Numbered from the stretch's first letter, positions 31,790 to 41,017 are shown. The stretch is 47,155 nucleotides of DNA from Brumimicrobium sp965659845 (GCA_965659845.1 CBFHXS010000008.1:1-47155), one strand, 5' to 3'. Made by a program: numbers and translations. Notes: generated from the letters alone by a model not told the origin.

Positions 31790-31860
31790 AGACTGTAAAT
31801 TTTTATAAAAATACATTGAATTTTGTGGTAAGACCAGTCATTTTTCATGAAAATCGTTTG

Positions 31861-31868
31861 TATGTTTG
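31861..31868 (+). promoter_or_regulatory. -7 promoter element of the DASS transporter gene
   Basis: TATGTTTG matches TAnnTTTG and ends 4 nt before the ATG at 31873, again predicting a leaderless mRNA. Confidence 0.4.
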
Positions 31869-31872
31869 CTAC

Positions 31873-33234
31873 ATGAAGGCCAATACAGTTCACTTTTTCA
31901 TAGGTATTTTGATCTTTATTGGATCTTATCTTTTTGAGGTCGATGTATTCAATGTTCAAGCATTGGGTTTAGCCATCTGGATGGTGTACTGGTGGGTAAC
32001 TCAACCGATACCTCTATACGCAACTGCATTATTACCAATAATCGTAGGTTTACCATTTGAGCTCATAGAAAAGGCACCTCTTGCTCAGTCATATGGTAAT
32101 CATATGATATTCTTATTTTTTGGTGGCTTTGTTCTTGCATTAGGAATTGAAAAATGGAAGTTGCACGAGCAGATCGCGTTTAGTATCATTCGAACTTTCG
32201 GTCAAACACCTGTGCGTATTCTTGGCGGCTTCATGGCTGCGACGGCCTTTTTGAGTATGTGGATCAGTAATACAGCAACGGCATTGATGATGCTCCCTAT
32301 TGCTCTTTCTGTTATTCGAGCAATCCCTCGATTCAGAGAGAAAAAGTTATTTTCAATAGGATTGATGCTGAGTATTGCATTTGCAGCGAATATTGGAGGT
32401 ACAGCCACTTTGATCGGGACTCCTCCAAATATTCAAATGGCAGGTATATTAAATCAACAGTTTGATATTCAAGTTGATTTTATTCAGTGGTTTGTTTTTG
32501 CTTTTCCGTTTATGCTCACAATGCTTACGATTACTTTTTTCACTTTGCGCTACTTTTTTGTCAAGAAAGCTTCTTTCGAAATGGGGGTAATAGAGAAAAG
32601 AAAGTTGGATTTTAATCAAAGGAGAATTCTTTATCTTTTTATTACCGTAGTTATTTTCTGGATGCTGAGGTCTTTTATAAATCAAATTCTTCCATTCGAA
32701 ATTAATGACACTAGTATAGCCCTTACAGGAGCGTTGCTTTTATTTATAATACCAAGCAAAGATCGAACTCCCTTACTCGAGTGGGACGATTTAAAAAGAT
32801 TGCCTTGGGGGATTCTTTTTCTATTCGGAGGAGGAATGGCTCTAGCCGCAATTCTTGCAGATGCTAACATAGTTTCGTACCTAATAGATCAACTCATTCC
32901 ATTAATAGAGTTGCCAGTCATCGTGTTGATATTAATTATTGTTGCGATTGCTTTATTTTCAACAGAATTGATGTCAAACTTGGCTCTCGTGAGTCTTCTA
33001 ATTCCACTGATAGGTGAATTTGCACTGGAGCTCGATTTGCCTTTAATTGGAGTTTCTGCTGCGGTGGCATTAAGTGCAAGCTGTGCTTTTATGTTGCCCG
33101 TAGCCACTCCTCCAAATGCTATTGTTTACTCTTCAAACTTGATCTCAGTAAAGAATATGGTAAGGTATGGTTTACTGTTGAATCTAATATCTGTATTCGT
33201 CATAACAGGCTTAGTATACCTTGTCTTTTTCTAA
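31873..33234 (+). CDS. DASS/SLC13-family sodium-coupled anion transporter
   Basis: The protein has ~453 aa from the ATG at 31873, with about 11 hydrophobic segments. WWVTQPIPLYATALLPI begins the family core. SMWISNTATALMMLPIA carries the first Ser-Asn-Thr sodium and substrate site, GGTATLIGTPPNI the linked loop, TELMSNLALVSLLIP the second SN motif, and LPVATPPNAIVYSSN the last loop. The DASS family takes up dicarboxylates, citrate, sulfate or phosphate with sodium; the exact substrate is not fixed by sequence. The second motif is SNL rather than SNT. An upstream TTG (31816) gives a less natural N-terminus. Confidence 0.9.
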   Translation: MKANTVHFFIGILIFIGSYLFEVDVFNVQALGLAIWMVYWWVTQPIPLYATALLPIIVGLPFELIEKAPLAQSYGNHMIFLFFGGFVLALGIEKWKLHEQIAFSIIRTFGQTPVRILGGFMAATAFLSMWISNTATALMMLPIALSVIRAIPRFREKKLFSIGLMLSIAFAANIGGTATLIGTPPNIQMAGILNQQFDIQVDFIQWFVFAFPFMLTMLTITFFTLRYFFVKKASFEMGVIEKRKLDFNQRRILYLFITVVIFWMLRSFINQILPFEINDTSIALTGALLLFIIPSKDRTPLLEWDDLKRLPWGILFLFGGGMALAAILADANIVSYLIDQLIPLIELPVIVLILIIVAIALFSTELMSNLALVSLLIPLIGEFALELDLPLIGVSAAVALSASCAFMLPVATPPNAIVYSSNLISVKNMVRYGLLLNLISVFVITGLVYLVFF

Positions 33235-33293
33235 GTTCCTCAACTGAGACATCCAAAAGGTTTATTTATACAGATATTAACAGATGATAATGT

Positions 33294-33301
33294 TATTTTT
33301 G
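33294..33301 (+). promoter_or_regulatory. -7 promoter element of the WG-repeat gene
   Basis: TATTTTTG matches TAnnTTTG, 29 bp upstream of the TTG start at 33330. Confidence 0.45.
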
Positions 33302-33329
33302 TTAAACCAAAATACAAAGAGAATTACAC

Positions 33330-35423
33330 TTGAAATTAGTAAAGATCATCTTCTTTTTAACGCTTTTTAGTTTAGCCGGGTGCCACGTGAATAAGGGGTA
33401 TGAAGCGCTTGAAGTATACAATTACTTTGAGGCTAAAAAGCAATTCGAAAAAGGTTTAGAAAGAAACACCTCTCCATCTGCTCATGGTTTGAGTCAAATT
33501 TATTTCAGGAATGACAATCCTTTTCATCAGGTTGACTCGGCATACCATTATGGATTATTAGCCGTTGAGAGTTATAATGAAGCTGATGAAAAGAAACAAC
33601 TTAAATGGTTGGAAAAGGCTGATTACAATTTGGAGAAAGCACTCGCTCTTAGGTCAGAAATAAGTAACTTTTTCTTTAAGGCTGCTATTGATTCCAATAC
33701 GGTAATGGCAATGAAGCATTTTATTGCAAAACACCCTTGGTCTTCTTTACGAGATTCAGCAATTTATGTTAGAGATGAACTTGCTTTTGAGAATACGCAA
33801 AATGAAGGTAAAAGTATCTCTTTTCAAACGTACTTGAAGCGGTACCCCGAAAGTCATCGATATGAAGAAGCTAAAGAAGCGATGTATGAAGCTCAATACC
33901 TTGAAACCATAACTGCGGGTTCAATCGAATCCTTTAATGAGTTTGTATTAAAATATCCAAACAATCCTTATGTGGCTCAGGCAAATAAGAAGTTATACGA
34001 ACTCTCTACTGTTAAAAATACAATAGCTGAATATGAAAGTTTTATTCGTGAGTTTCCTGAAAGTCCATACATCAATGAGGCCTGGAAGAACCTCTACAGA
34101 CTTTCAATAGCTGATTATTCGAAAGGTGTTCTTTTAGAATTTGAGGAGGAACATCCAAGTTTTCCATTTCCTGAAATGATTGAAAGTGATCTTGAGTTAG
34201 TGGGTAAAGAATTGTTTCTGATCAAAAAGAATACAAATTTTGGTTTCATGAATAGGGAAGGTCAATTAATGATTGATGCTGACTATTCTTATGCAAGTAA
34301 TTTTTCCAATGGTCTGGCAGTAGTAGTTTGTAATGATAAGTTTGGTTATATAGACAAAAGTGGTCAAATTGTCATTGACTGTGTTTTTGATGAGGCTCAA
34401 GATTTTAATCAGGGTATAGCTATTGTAGAAAAGGATGGATATTTTGGTTTGATAGGAACAACGGGTGACTATATTCTCAAACCTGAATTCTTGGATGTTG
34501 GAGCGTTAAGTGAAGGTCTCTTTTATGCTGAGAATGAGAAAGGATTTAAATATTATGCCCCAGATGGCTCAGTTGCTATATCGACACGGTACGACCAGGC
34601 TTTTACATTTGAAAATGGTTTGGCAAAGGTTAAAATCAAAGGTGTTGTTGGGTTTATTAAGAATGATGGATCTTTCTTCGTGCAAACTAAACAGGGAGAT
34701 TTAAGACGATTTAAGGATACTTTATTTGTTTTAAAATTAAGGGACAGTAGCACATTTATGGGCCCATCCGGAATGGTTGGAGACCAATATTATGATCGAA
34801 TTGGGGTGCTTAAAGAAAACAGAGCAATTGTTTCGAAAAATGGGAAGTATGGATATGTTAATGGTAATTCCAAAATCGTTATTGGTCTGAAACGAAATGA
34901 ATATTCTAATTACTTCCAGTTTGCTCAATTTGAAAATGGTCACGCAAAAGTATTTAGACAAGAGCGCTATGCTTTGATGGATAGTTTAGGCGATAATATA
35001 TTACCAGCTATTTTTACTGGGATTGGAGCTTATGGTGAACTGATTCCTGTTACAAAAGGAGATGGCTGGGGATATGCCGATGCCAAGGTTAGACTGAAGA
35101 TTAAATATAATTACGATTATGCTTATCCATTTGTCAATGGTCTGGCTATTGTTGAGCGAGATGGTTTCTCAGGTCTTATAGGTTTAAATGGAGAGGAGAT
35201 AACTCCGATCAATTTTACCGAGTTAACAAGGATTACTTTTGATCATTTCATTTTCAGGTCTGAGAATAGAAACGGACTGCTAAACTCAAAAGGAGAGAAA
35301 GCAATTGATCAAACATTTCTTCGTATTTCTGAAGTTCGTAATGGCTTGATTCGTTGTGAAAATGAACAAGAGATAATGTATTACGATATAACAAAAAATG
35401 AACTTATCACGTTAAAGGAGTAG
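33330..35423 (+). CDS. WG-repeat lipoprotein
   Basis: Translation appears to begin at a TTG, which is placed exactly for a lipoprotein signal peptide (KLVKIIFFLTLFSLAGC); no in-frame ATG is close. Residues 25-280 are helical and TPR-like, with repeats such as YNYFEAKKQFEKGLERN and FIREFPESPYINEAWKNLYRLS. Residues ~295-690 are WG/KWG repeats, each a strand-turn unit: NFGFMNREGQLMIDADYSYA, KFGYIDKSGQIVIDCVFDEA, GYFGLIGTTGDYILKPEF and GWGYADAKVRLKIKYNYDYA. The role is unknown; WG repeats occur in surface and toxin-associated proteins. The stop is immediately followed by the ATG of the TonB-C-like gene, so they are co-transcribed. Confidence 0.85.
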   Translation: MKLVKIIFFLTLFSLAGCHVNKGYEALEVYNYFEAKKQFEKGLERNTSPSAHGLSQIYFRNDNPFHQVDSAYHYGLLAVESYNEADEKKQLKWLEKADYNLEKALALRSEISNFFFKAAIDSNTVMAMKHFIAKHPWSSLRDSAIYVRDELAFENTQNEGKSISFQTYLKRYPESHRYEEAKEAMYEAQYLETITAGSIESFNEFVLKYPNNPYVAQANKKLYELSTVKNTIAEYESFIREFPESPYINEAWKNLYRLSIADYSKGVLLEFEEEHPSFPFPEMIESDLELVGKELFLIKKNTNFGFMNREGQLMIDADYSYASNFSNGLAVVVCNDKFGYIDKSGQIVIDCVFDEAQDFNQGIAIVEKDGYFGLIGTTGDYILKPEFLDVGALSEGLFYAENEKGFKYYAPDGSVAISTRYDQAFTFENGLAKVKIKGVVGFIKNDGSFFVQTKQGDLRRFKDTLFVLKLRDSSTFMGPSGMVGDQYYDRIGVLKENRAIVSKNGKYGYVNGNSKIVIGLKRNEYSNYFQFAQFENGHAKVFRQERYALMDSLGDNILPAIFTGIGAYGELIPVTKGDGWGYADAKVRLKIKYNYDYAYPFVNGLAIVERDGFSGLIGLNGEEITPINFTELTRITFDHFIFRSENRNGLLNSKGEKAIDQTFLRISEVRNGLIRCENEQEIMYYDITKNELITLKE

Positions 35424-36215
35424 ATGCATAGGTTAACAGACTTTATTGAACGACATAAATACGGGATCATGATTACATTATTGATTCATGTAGCCGTATT
35501 CGTTTATTTTCAGATTGCAACTTATGAGGAGGCCATTGAGTATGATACATGGGATTTTCAAGGAAGGAATATTGAGTCACCTGATGATATTGAAATCACG
35601 GCAGATCAGATACAAACTCCACAAGAACAGCAATTGTTTAAACCTCAAGAAAAAGTTTCTTCTTTCGTTAAAAATGAAAATGATAAACGTGACAGATCTT
35701 TTGATAAAGAGATAAAGTACACATCTACGGAGGGTAGTGCAGAGAGTATTGAAGATGAGTTTTTCGAATCTTTGAAGAATGAGGTTTTGGGACAGAAAGA
35801 AACCCAAAACTCTAAAAATCCAGCAAACGATATTATTAAAAATGAGAAAGAGAACTCCCAAGAGGAGAATAAAAAAAATAACTCAAAGTCAGGTAGTAAT
35901 GAAGCTGTTGGTGGACAAACTATGGTTTCTTACAAGTTAGATAATCGACATCCTTTGAATCATAATGATTGGTATGTTCGGAATCCCGGTTATACTTGTG
36001 GAGATGTAAATGGAGTAGTTAAAGTACTGATAGAAGTGGCCCAGAGTGGAGATGTTATTGATGCGAAGGTGTTAGAAGGACAAACTCAAAATGCTACATC
36101 ATGCATGCTTGAAAAGGCAAGAGATTATGCCTTGAAATCACGGTTTAATTATGATGGAAGTGCTGGTAAAAAACAGCAAGGTGTGATTACGTATCGTTTT
36201 GTTTTTCGAAATTAA
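35424..36215 (+). CDS. TonB-C-like single-span membrane protein
   Basis: The 263-aa protein has a cytoplasmic N-terminus, one membrane helix (YGIMITLLIHVAVFVYFQI), a long charged linker rich in Glu, Lys, Asn and Gln (about 45-170), and a C-terminal domain resembling TonB_C/AgmX: CGDVNGVVKVLIEVAQSGDVIDAKVL, CMLEKARDYALKSRF and QGVITYRFVF. TonB passes energy from ExbB/ExbD to outer-membrane receptors, but the proline-rich TonB linker is missing here and no exbB or exbD is nearby, so this is a diverged relative. Two cysteines flank the C-terminal domain core and may form a disulfide. It starts directly after the WG-repeat gene's stop. Confidence 0.75.
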   Translation: MHRLTDFIERHKYGIMITLLIHVAVFVYFQIATYEEAIEYDTWDFQGRNIESPDDIEITADQIQTPQEQQLFKPQEKVSSFVKNENDKRDRSFDKEIKYTSTEGSAESIEDEFFESLKNEVLGQKETQNSKNPANDIIKNEKENSQEENKKNNSKSGSNEAVGGQTMVSYKLDNRHPLNHNDWYVRNPGYTCGDVNGVVKVLIEVAQSGDVIDAKVLEGQTQNATSCMLEKARDYALKSRFNYDGSAGKKQQGVITYRFVFRN

Positions 36216-36217
36216 CA

Positions 36218-37129
36218 ATGAGAGATCTGATTCGTAGCATAACACCTCAAATGTTGCTTGATTTATATCGTGAATTCAAGAAAAAGCAGACACGTAAGAG
36301 AATAGCATCTCAAAAAGCGAATAATGAGGGTTGGTCTAAAGATCAACTCGTAAGTCAGCTTAAGAAAGCAAAGATCGAAAAAGGAGATACTGTTCTCGTA
36401 CATTCTGCGCTTTCTAAAATGGGATTCATTGAAGGAGGTCCTAAAACAGTAGTAGACTCTTTATTGGAGGCTGTTGGTGATGCAGGACATGTGTTAATGC
36501 CAAATTCTCCAAATGCTAGCTACCAATTAGAATATATACAAGATATTTCTGTATTTGATGTCGAAAACGACAAGAGTAGACTCGGTGCAATTACGGAAAC
36601 TTTTAGAACTCATCCAGACACAATTCGCAGTTGTCATCCAACTGAACCTGTAAGTTGTATTGGACCGAAAGCCGATTATTTTGTAGGTCATCATTTTGGA
36701 GAAGAAACTCCTTATACACAGAACAGCCCTTTTTATCGAGTTGCAGAGCAGGGAGGTAAGATCTTGATGATTGGTGTGACCTTGGATAATGCAGGTACAA
36801 ATCTCCATACCTTAGAAGACGCCATAGGTGATTTCAAATATCCAGTGTATTACCCTGAGTTATTTGAGGTGAAAGTGAAGTTTCCGAATGGAGATGAAAA
36901 GACTATGAAAACCAAAGTGCACGATCCTGTCTGGTCGAAAAAAAGAAACTGTGACGATTTGATTCCACTTTTTGAGTCACATGGAGTTTTAGAGAAAGTC
37001 AAAATTGGTAACGCCGAAGCACTGCTAATTGATGCAAAAAAAATGCTGGAAACGATGATCGATCTTTACACGAAGTATGAAGTTACCATGTATGATCTTG
37101 GTGATTATACTAAGGAATTTCAAAATTAA
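36218..37129 (+). CDS. AAC(3)/YokD-family acyltransferase
   Basis: The 303-aa protein matches the aminoglycoside N3-acetyltransferase fold: GDTVLVHSALSKMGFIEGGPKTVVDSLLEAVGD is the N-terminal CoA region, RLGAITETFRTHPDTIRSCHPTEPVSCIGP contains the family HP motif, and YTQNSPFYRVAEQGGKILMIGV follows as usual. Many chromosomal members act on sugars or surface polysaccharides rather than antibiotics, so resistance should not be assumed. It starts 2 nt after the TonB-C-like gene and so is likely the third gene of that operon. Its last 20 bp overlap the convergent lipoprotein gene. Confidence 0.85.
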   Translation: MRDLIRSITPQMLLDLYREFKKKQTRKRIASQKANNEGWSKDQLVSQLKKAKIEKGDTVLVHSALSKMGFIEGGPKTVVDSLLEAVGDAGHVLMPNSPNASYQLEYIQDISVFDVENDKSRLGAITETFRTHPDTIRSCHPTEPVSCIGPKADYFVGHHFGEETPYTQNSPFYRVAEQGGKILMIGVTLDNAGTNLHTLEDAIGDFKYPVYYPELFEVKVKFPNGDEKTMKTKVHDPVWSKKRNCDDLIPLFESHGVLEKVKIGNAEALLIDAKKMLETMIDLYTKYEVTMYDLGDYTKEFQN

Positions 37130-38198
37130 TATTCAACGGAACAGATACTTGCCCATTTGGTGATAATGTAAAAGATTGATCAAAACCTCCATTTAAATAG
37201 TCACCACTAGAGAAGTTGAAATTTCCATCAGCATCATAAATAGCATTGACATAATAGGTCCCAGGATGCATATAGTTAAAGGTATAGTTTGGGATCCCAC
37301 TTCCGGCATCCACAAATACATATCTTGATCTATAATCTAAGTTCGATTGTTGAAATACCATTCCGTTGAATAAAGGTTGAGTGGAAATGATAATTAACAC
37401 CTTCTTTGTTGGGTCAACAGGCTGTGGATTCGATATGGTTATATCAACTAGGGATTGTCCTAGGTAAGGTTGATCAGCTTCTGGATAGGGATCGTTAGTG
37501 GGAGAGTAAAAAATCGCTTCTTCAAGCCCCTCAAAAGTGGATGAGAAATCTTTTACCAATTTCTTTTGTGGAAAATTGAAATGATTCACTGCAGCCTGAG
37601 AGGAAGATGGGTCCCTTAGGTCAGCTTTCCAGACCATGTGAGTGACTGGCTCAGTAAGGTTATTGTAGTCATTTGTGTAAACATGCATATTCAAGCTGTC
37701 ATCTTTGAAAGAGACATCAGTTGTTACACGAGTTCCGCCAGCAATTGGATCAACGAAACGGTAAAAAGACTCATTTGTAGATTCATATATACTGTCTATA
37801 ATCAAATATGAGTTTCTCTGTTGTCCACCAAATCCACCACCATTTCTTAACGCTACTTGGTATTGACAGTCGTACTTTGTGATAAAGAAACTCATGAATA
37901 TATCATTTAAGGAGTCTAATTCATTCTTTGCAGAAACCTGGGCTTCGTGAATAGGTCGGAAATCTACGATCCACTCGGGATAACTTCCCAATGGCGTTGG
38001 TGAGGTAACGGGACCGTTCCAAATGCCGGGTAATTTCGATAGGATACCAAATCCTTTAACATCGGAACTTGATGAAATTGAGTTTAAATCACAGTTTTCT
38101 GTTGATGATGAGTCTTCAGAGCCATCGTCCGTAGAATCTTTAGAGCATGATGCAGCGAGTAAAAAAAACAGAAATAATAGAAATACAGTAGGTCTCAT
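37110..38198 (-). CDS. Lipoprotein of unknown function
   Basis: The 362-aa protein has a lipoprotein signal peptide (LFLFFLLAASC, lipid at about Cys18), then a Ser- and Asp-rich linker. The middle contains two strands around WNGPVTSPTPLGSYPEWIVDFRP, where homologues I cannot name may bind a ligand, and a long beta-rich region. The C-terminal ~110 residues (VDITISNPQPVDPTKKVLIII, YTFNYMHPGTYYVNAIYDADGNFNF) look like a small beta-sandwich resembling DUF2141-type domains. Cell-envelope location is likely; the role is unknown. A TATTTTTG promoter element is at 38213-38220. Confidence 0.75.
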   Translation of the reverse strand: MRPTVFLLFLFFLLAASCSKDSTDDGSEDSSSTENCDLNSISSSSDVKGFGILSKLPGIWNGPVTSPTPLGSYPEWIVDFRPIHEAQVSAKNELDSLNDIFMSFFITKYDCQYQVALRNGGGFGGQQRNSYLIIDSIYESTNESFYRFVDPIAGGTRVTTDVSFKDDSLNMHVYTNDYNNLTEPVTHMVWKADLRDPSSSQAAVNHFNFPQKKLVKDFSSTFEGLEEAIFYSPTNDPYPEADQPYLGQSLVDITISNPQPVDPTKKVLIIISTQPLFNGMVFQQSNLDYRSRYVFVDAGSGIPNYTFNYMHPGTYYVNAIYDADGNFNFSSGDYLNGGFDQSFTLSPNGQVSVPLNINFEIP

Positions 38199-38212
38199 GA
38201 TGTGATTTTCTA

Positions 38213-38220
38213 CAAAAATA
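38213..38220 (-). promoter_or_regulatory. -7 promoter element of the lipoprotein gene
   Basis: The minus strand reads TATTTTTG, matching TAnnTTTG, 15 bp upstream of the ATG at 38198. Confidence 0.45.
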
Positions 38221-38295
38221 AGGTGTAATACGATAATGTAGACTACCGCTCATCAAAAAAATGTAATCGAAAAGACTAAATATTTGGTGCCAGTA

Positions 38296-39150
38296 TTACT
38301 CTACTGTTACTACGAGGTAATTTGAAATTCTCCAGAACTTCTCAGAATCTGTAATAATCAATTTGTTCCCTTTCCATTCGTACGATGAAACCGGGTGATC
38401 CGTGATGATTTCAGGATCTTCACCAACTATGTTAATTTGTTTCGTTTTTGTCTTGTCAAGGTGTTGGAAGTAGTCTTGGTTCATGTCATCAGCAATGGTC
38501 GTCTTTCTACCTATTCCGATAAAACCACCTTCTCTAACAAGGACTCCGTTTTCCACTAACTCTTCTAATGTACCATATGAATAATGAACTGTGTTCATTT
38601 CTTTCATTACATCGAGTGCTAATTCTACTTGTTCTTGATATTCATCGAACAATTCAGCATACTCCATATCCAAATCTGCTAGCGTTCTCTTTAATGAAGC
38701 AATTTGCTCGTCACGCGATTGGATCTGCAAAACCAAACGGTCCACCATGTTCTCAAGTTCACTTATTCTGAGTGTCTGGTCTTTGATCTTACCTTGAAGG
38801 TTTCTTACTTTTTTGGCATTTTGCTCTCTCAAAAAGTTGATGTTCTGAATCTCTTGAAGTATCCACTGTTGATCCTCAGGAGTAATCTCAGGGTTTGAAC
38901 TTCGCACACGTATTTCGTCTTCTTTAATGTTGATTTTTGCCAAGTTCGCTTGTACTTCATTAAAGAACGAAATCGCTTCATTCAAGACAGAGTCCTTCAT
39001 CGTGTTTTCGAGCTCCAATTGCTCTACTTTATTCCGAAGTTCGATAACTTCCTTGTTGTTTTGATTCTCGTCGTTATCGACTGGCTTAGGATCTTCTTTA
39101 CATGCAAATAGTAAAGAAGAAAATGCGATTAATAAGAATAGGTTTCTCAT
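38296..39150 (-). CDS. Coiled-coil lipoprotein of unknown function
   Basis: The 284-aa protein starts with a lipoprotein signal peptide (FLLIAFSSLLFAC, lipid at Cys17). Residues ~30-190 are strongly predicted coiled coil, with heptad-like leucine and isoleucine spacing in VIELRNKVEQLELENTMKD and GKIKDQTLRISELENMVDR. The C-terminal ~90 residues form a small globular domain (YGTLEELVENGVLVREGGFIGIGRKT, KGNKLIITDSEKFWRISNYL), a pattern familiar from conserved Bacteroidota lipoproteins whose role is not established. It is likely periplasmic-facing or surface-exposed. The promoter is divergent from the M61 peptidase gene. Confidence 0.8.
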   Translation of the reverse strand: MRNLFLLIAFSSLLFACKEDPKPVDNDENQNNKEVIELRNKVEQLELENTMKDSVLNEAISFFNEVQANLAKINIKEDEIRVRSSNPEITPEDQQWILQEIQNINFLREQNAKKVRNLQGKIKDQTLRISELENMVDRLVLQIQSRDEQIASLKRTLADLDMEYAELFDEYQEQVELALDVMKEMNTVHYSYGTLEELVENGVLVREGGFIGIGRKTTIADDMNQDYFQHLDKTKTKQINIVGEDPEIITDHPVSSYEWKGNKLIITDSEKFWRISNYLVVTVE

Positions 39151-39176
39151 GCGTTTGAAATATTGATTCTCTGCAG

Positions 39177-39184
39177 CAAAGCTA
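39177..39184 (-). promoter_or_regulatory. -7 promoter element of the coiled-coil lipoprotein gene
   Basis: The minus strand reads TAGCTTTG, matching TAnnTTTG, 27 bp upstream of the ATG at 39150. Confidence 0.4.
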
Positions 39185-39205
39185 ATGTTTTCTATGTGTA
39201 AATCG

Positions 39206-39213
39206 TATATTTG
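39206..39213 (+). promoter_or_regulatory. -7 promoter element of the M61 peptidase gene
   Basis: TATATTTG matches TAnnTTTG, 23 bp upstream of the ATG at 39236, and it overlaps the longer TTG-started reading frame, arguing against that start. Confidence 0.45.
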
Positions 39214-39235
39214 GGGTAAATCAATAACAAATATT

Positions 39236-41017
39236 ATGAAAAATATCAGTTTACTGTTATTTCTTACATTACTTACAACACAATTATTCGGGCAATCGAT
39301 ACATCACAAACTTACGATGCCCCAACCTGAAACACACTATTTTCATGTTGAAACTACACTTGAAGATTTTGATAAAGAGACAATTGTAATGAGTATGCCT
39401 GTATGGACACCAGGTTCATATCTCGTTCGTGAATTCGCCAAGAACATCAATCGAGTTAGAGCAACTGATGAAAATGGAAATGATCTTCTTGTTCAGAAAA
39501 TTAGAAAGAATAAATGGATGATTACTTCTAAGAATGCTAAAAAGGTGAGTGTAAAGTATGAGGTGTATGCATTTGAACTGACGGTTAGAACGAGCTTTTT
39601 GGATAGAACACATGGTTATTTGAATGGAACGAGTGTTTTTATGTATCCTGAAGGGAATATGGACATGAAAGGAAGGTTAACGGTTGTGCCTCATGAGGCT
39701 TTCAAGAAAATTACAACCGCACTTCCAAAGGCAGGTGACGGAGAGCAGTCGGATAATGGAACCACTTATGTCTTTGAAGATTACGATGAGTTGGTTGACT
39801 CTCCTATGGAAATTGGGAACCAAGAGACTTTCACTTTCGATGCTGCAGGGGTTAAGCATCACGTTGCTATGTATGGTCCAGGAAATTACAACATCGATCG
39901 TTTGAAAAAGGATATGGCAAAGATCATCGAGGCCGCAACGGCTGTTTTTGGTGAGAATCCCAATAAAGAGTATTGGTTTATTATTCATAATACAAATGTT
40001 GGATCTGGAGGATTGGAGCACAAAACATCAACTACACTTAACGTAAATAGATGGACGTATGACGGAAGAGACTATACTGGTTTTCTTTCCCTTGTTGCTC
40101 ATGAATATTTCCACTTATGGAATGTGAAACGATTAAGACCAAAGTCATTGGTAGATTACGATTACGATAATGAGAACTACACTGATTTATTATGGGTAAT
40201 GGAAGGTTTTACTTCTTATTATGATGAATTATTGCTGAGAAGAGCTGGTTTTTATACAGAAGGAGAGTATTTACAGCGCTTTAAGAGTACATTGAATTGG
40301 GTAGAAGGATCTGTAGGTAATTCAGTTCAGCCTGTTGCTCATGCTTCATATGACGCATGGATTAAAGCATATAGACCAAATGAGAATAGCAGAAACACAA
40401 CAATCTCTTACTATTCTAAAGGTAGTTTAGTAGCTGTGACGATCGATGCGATGATTATTGAATCTTCTAAAGGCAAAAAGTCGTTGGATGATTTTATGCA
40501 GTTGTTGTACAAGAAGTATTACAAGGACGAGAATACTGGAATGACGCCAACACAATTTCAAGAATCGCTTGAAGAGTTTATCGGTGAAGATTTAGATCAG
40601 TTTTTCAACGATTATGTTTACGGTACGAAAACGGTTCCCTACAACAAGTATTTTGATGCTTTAGGACTTGAGATTGATCAAGTACAAGAGGATAGATTAG
40701 CATTAGGTGCTTCTTTAATGCAGTCAGGAGGAGAACTTACTGTTCGAGCGGTAAGTTCAGGAAGTCCTGCTGAAATGGGAGGGCTGAGTCCAAATGATGA
40801 GATTATTGCATTTAATGGATTTAGAGTTGATGAGTCTGACTTGAATCAATTCTTAAATTCTTTAATGATGGGGGATGAATTCAATTTGATTATCTCTAGA
40901 GACAAGCAACTGATGACATTAGATATGGAGATGGGATTGATTAAATCTGCGAGATATGATTTTTCTTACGAGAAGAATGATTTAGGGAATTTTTGGTTGC
41001 GTCAACAAATGAAGTAA
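39236..41017 (+). CDS. M61 glycyl-aminopeptidase family peptidase with PDZ domain
   Basis: From the ATG at 39236 the protein has ~593 aa, with a signal peptide (ISLLLFLTLLTTQLFGQ). An N-terminal beta domain (about 20-200) precedes the zinc peptidase: VAHEYFHLWNVKRLRP holds the HExxH site, and DLLWVMEGFTSYYDELLL carries the third zinc ligand Glu and the helix typical of gluzincins. A C-terminal PDZ domain (about 480-580) contains AVSSGSPAEMGGLSPNDEIIAFNG. M61 enzymes cleave N-terminal glycine or alanine, or act as envelope proteases. It is immediately followed, without spacing, by the BNR-repeat gene. The exact substrate is not known. Confidence 0.9.
   Translation: MKNISLLLFLTLLTTQLFGQSIHHKLTMPQPETHYFHVETTLEDFDKETIVMSMPVWTPGSYLVREFAKNINRVRATDENGNDLLVQKIRKNKWMITSKNAKKVSVKYEVYAFELTVRTSFLDRTHGYLNGTSVFMYPEGNMDMKGRLTVVPHEAFKKITTALPKAGDGEQSDNGTTYVFEDYDELVDSPMEIGNQETFTFDAAGVKHHVAMYGPGNYNIDRLKKDMAKIIEAATAVFGENPNKEYWFIIHNTNVGSGGLEHKTSTTLNVNRWTYDGRDYTGFLSLVAHEYFHLWNVKRLRPKSLVDYDYDNENYTDLLWVMEGFTSYYDELLLRRAGFYTEGEYLQRFKSTLNWVEGSVGNSVQPVAHASYDAWIKAYRPNENSRNTTISYYSKGSLVAVTIDAMIIESSKGKKSLDDFMQLLYKKYYKDENTGMTPTQFQESLEEFIGEDLDQFFNDYVYGTKTVPYNKYFDALGLEIDQVQEDRLALGASLMQSGGELTVRAVSSGSPAEMGGLSPNDEIIAFNGFRVDESDLNQFLNSLMMGDEFNLIISRDKQLMTLDMEMGLIKSARYDFSYEKNDLGNFWLRQQMK

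Noticed and set aside
36218..37129. Aminoglycoside resistance gene
   Set aside because: The fold matches AAC(3), but chromosomal members of this family often act on sugars, and the operon has envelope genes rather than mobile-element signs.
37110..37129. Frameshift at the overlap of two convergent genes
   Set aside because: Both frames end with normal stops, and a 20-bp overlap of convergent 3' ends is common.
39185..39235. 17-residue extension of the M61 gene from a TTG
   Set aside because: It overlaps the TATATTTG promoter element, and the signal peptide begins properly at 39236.
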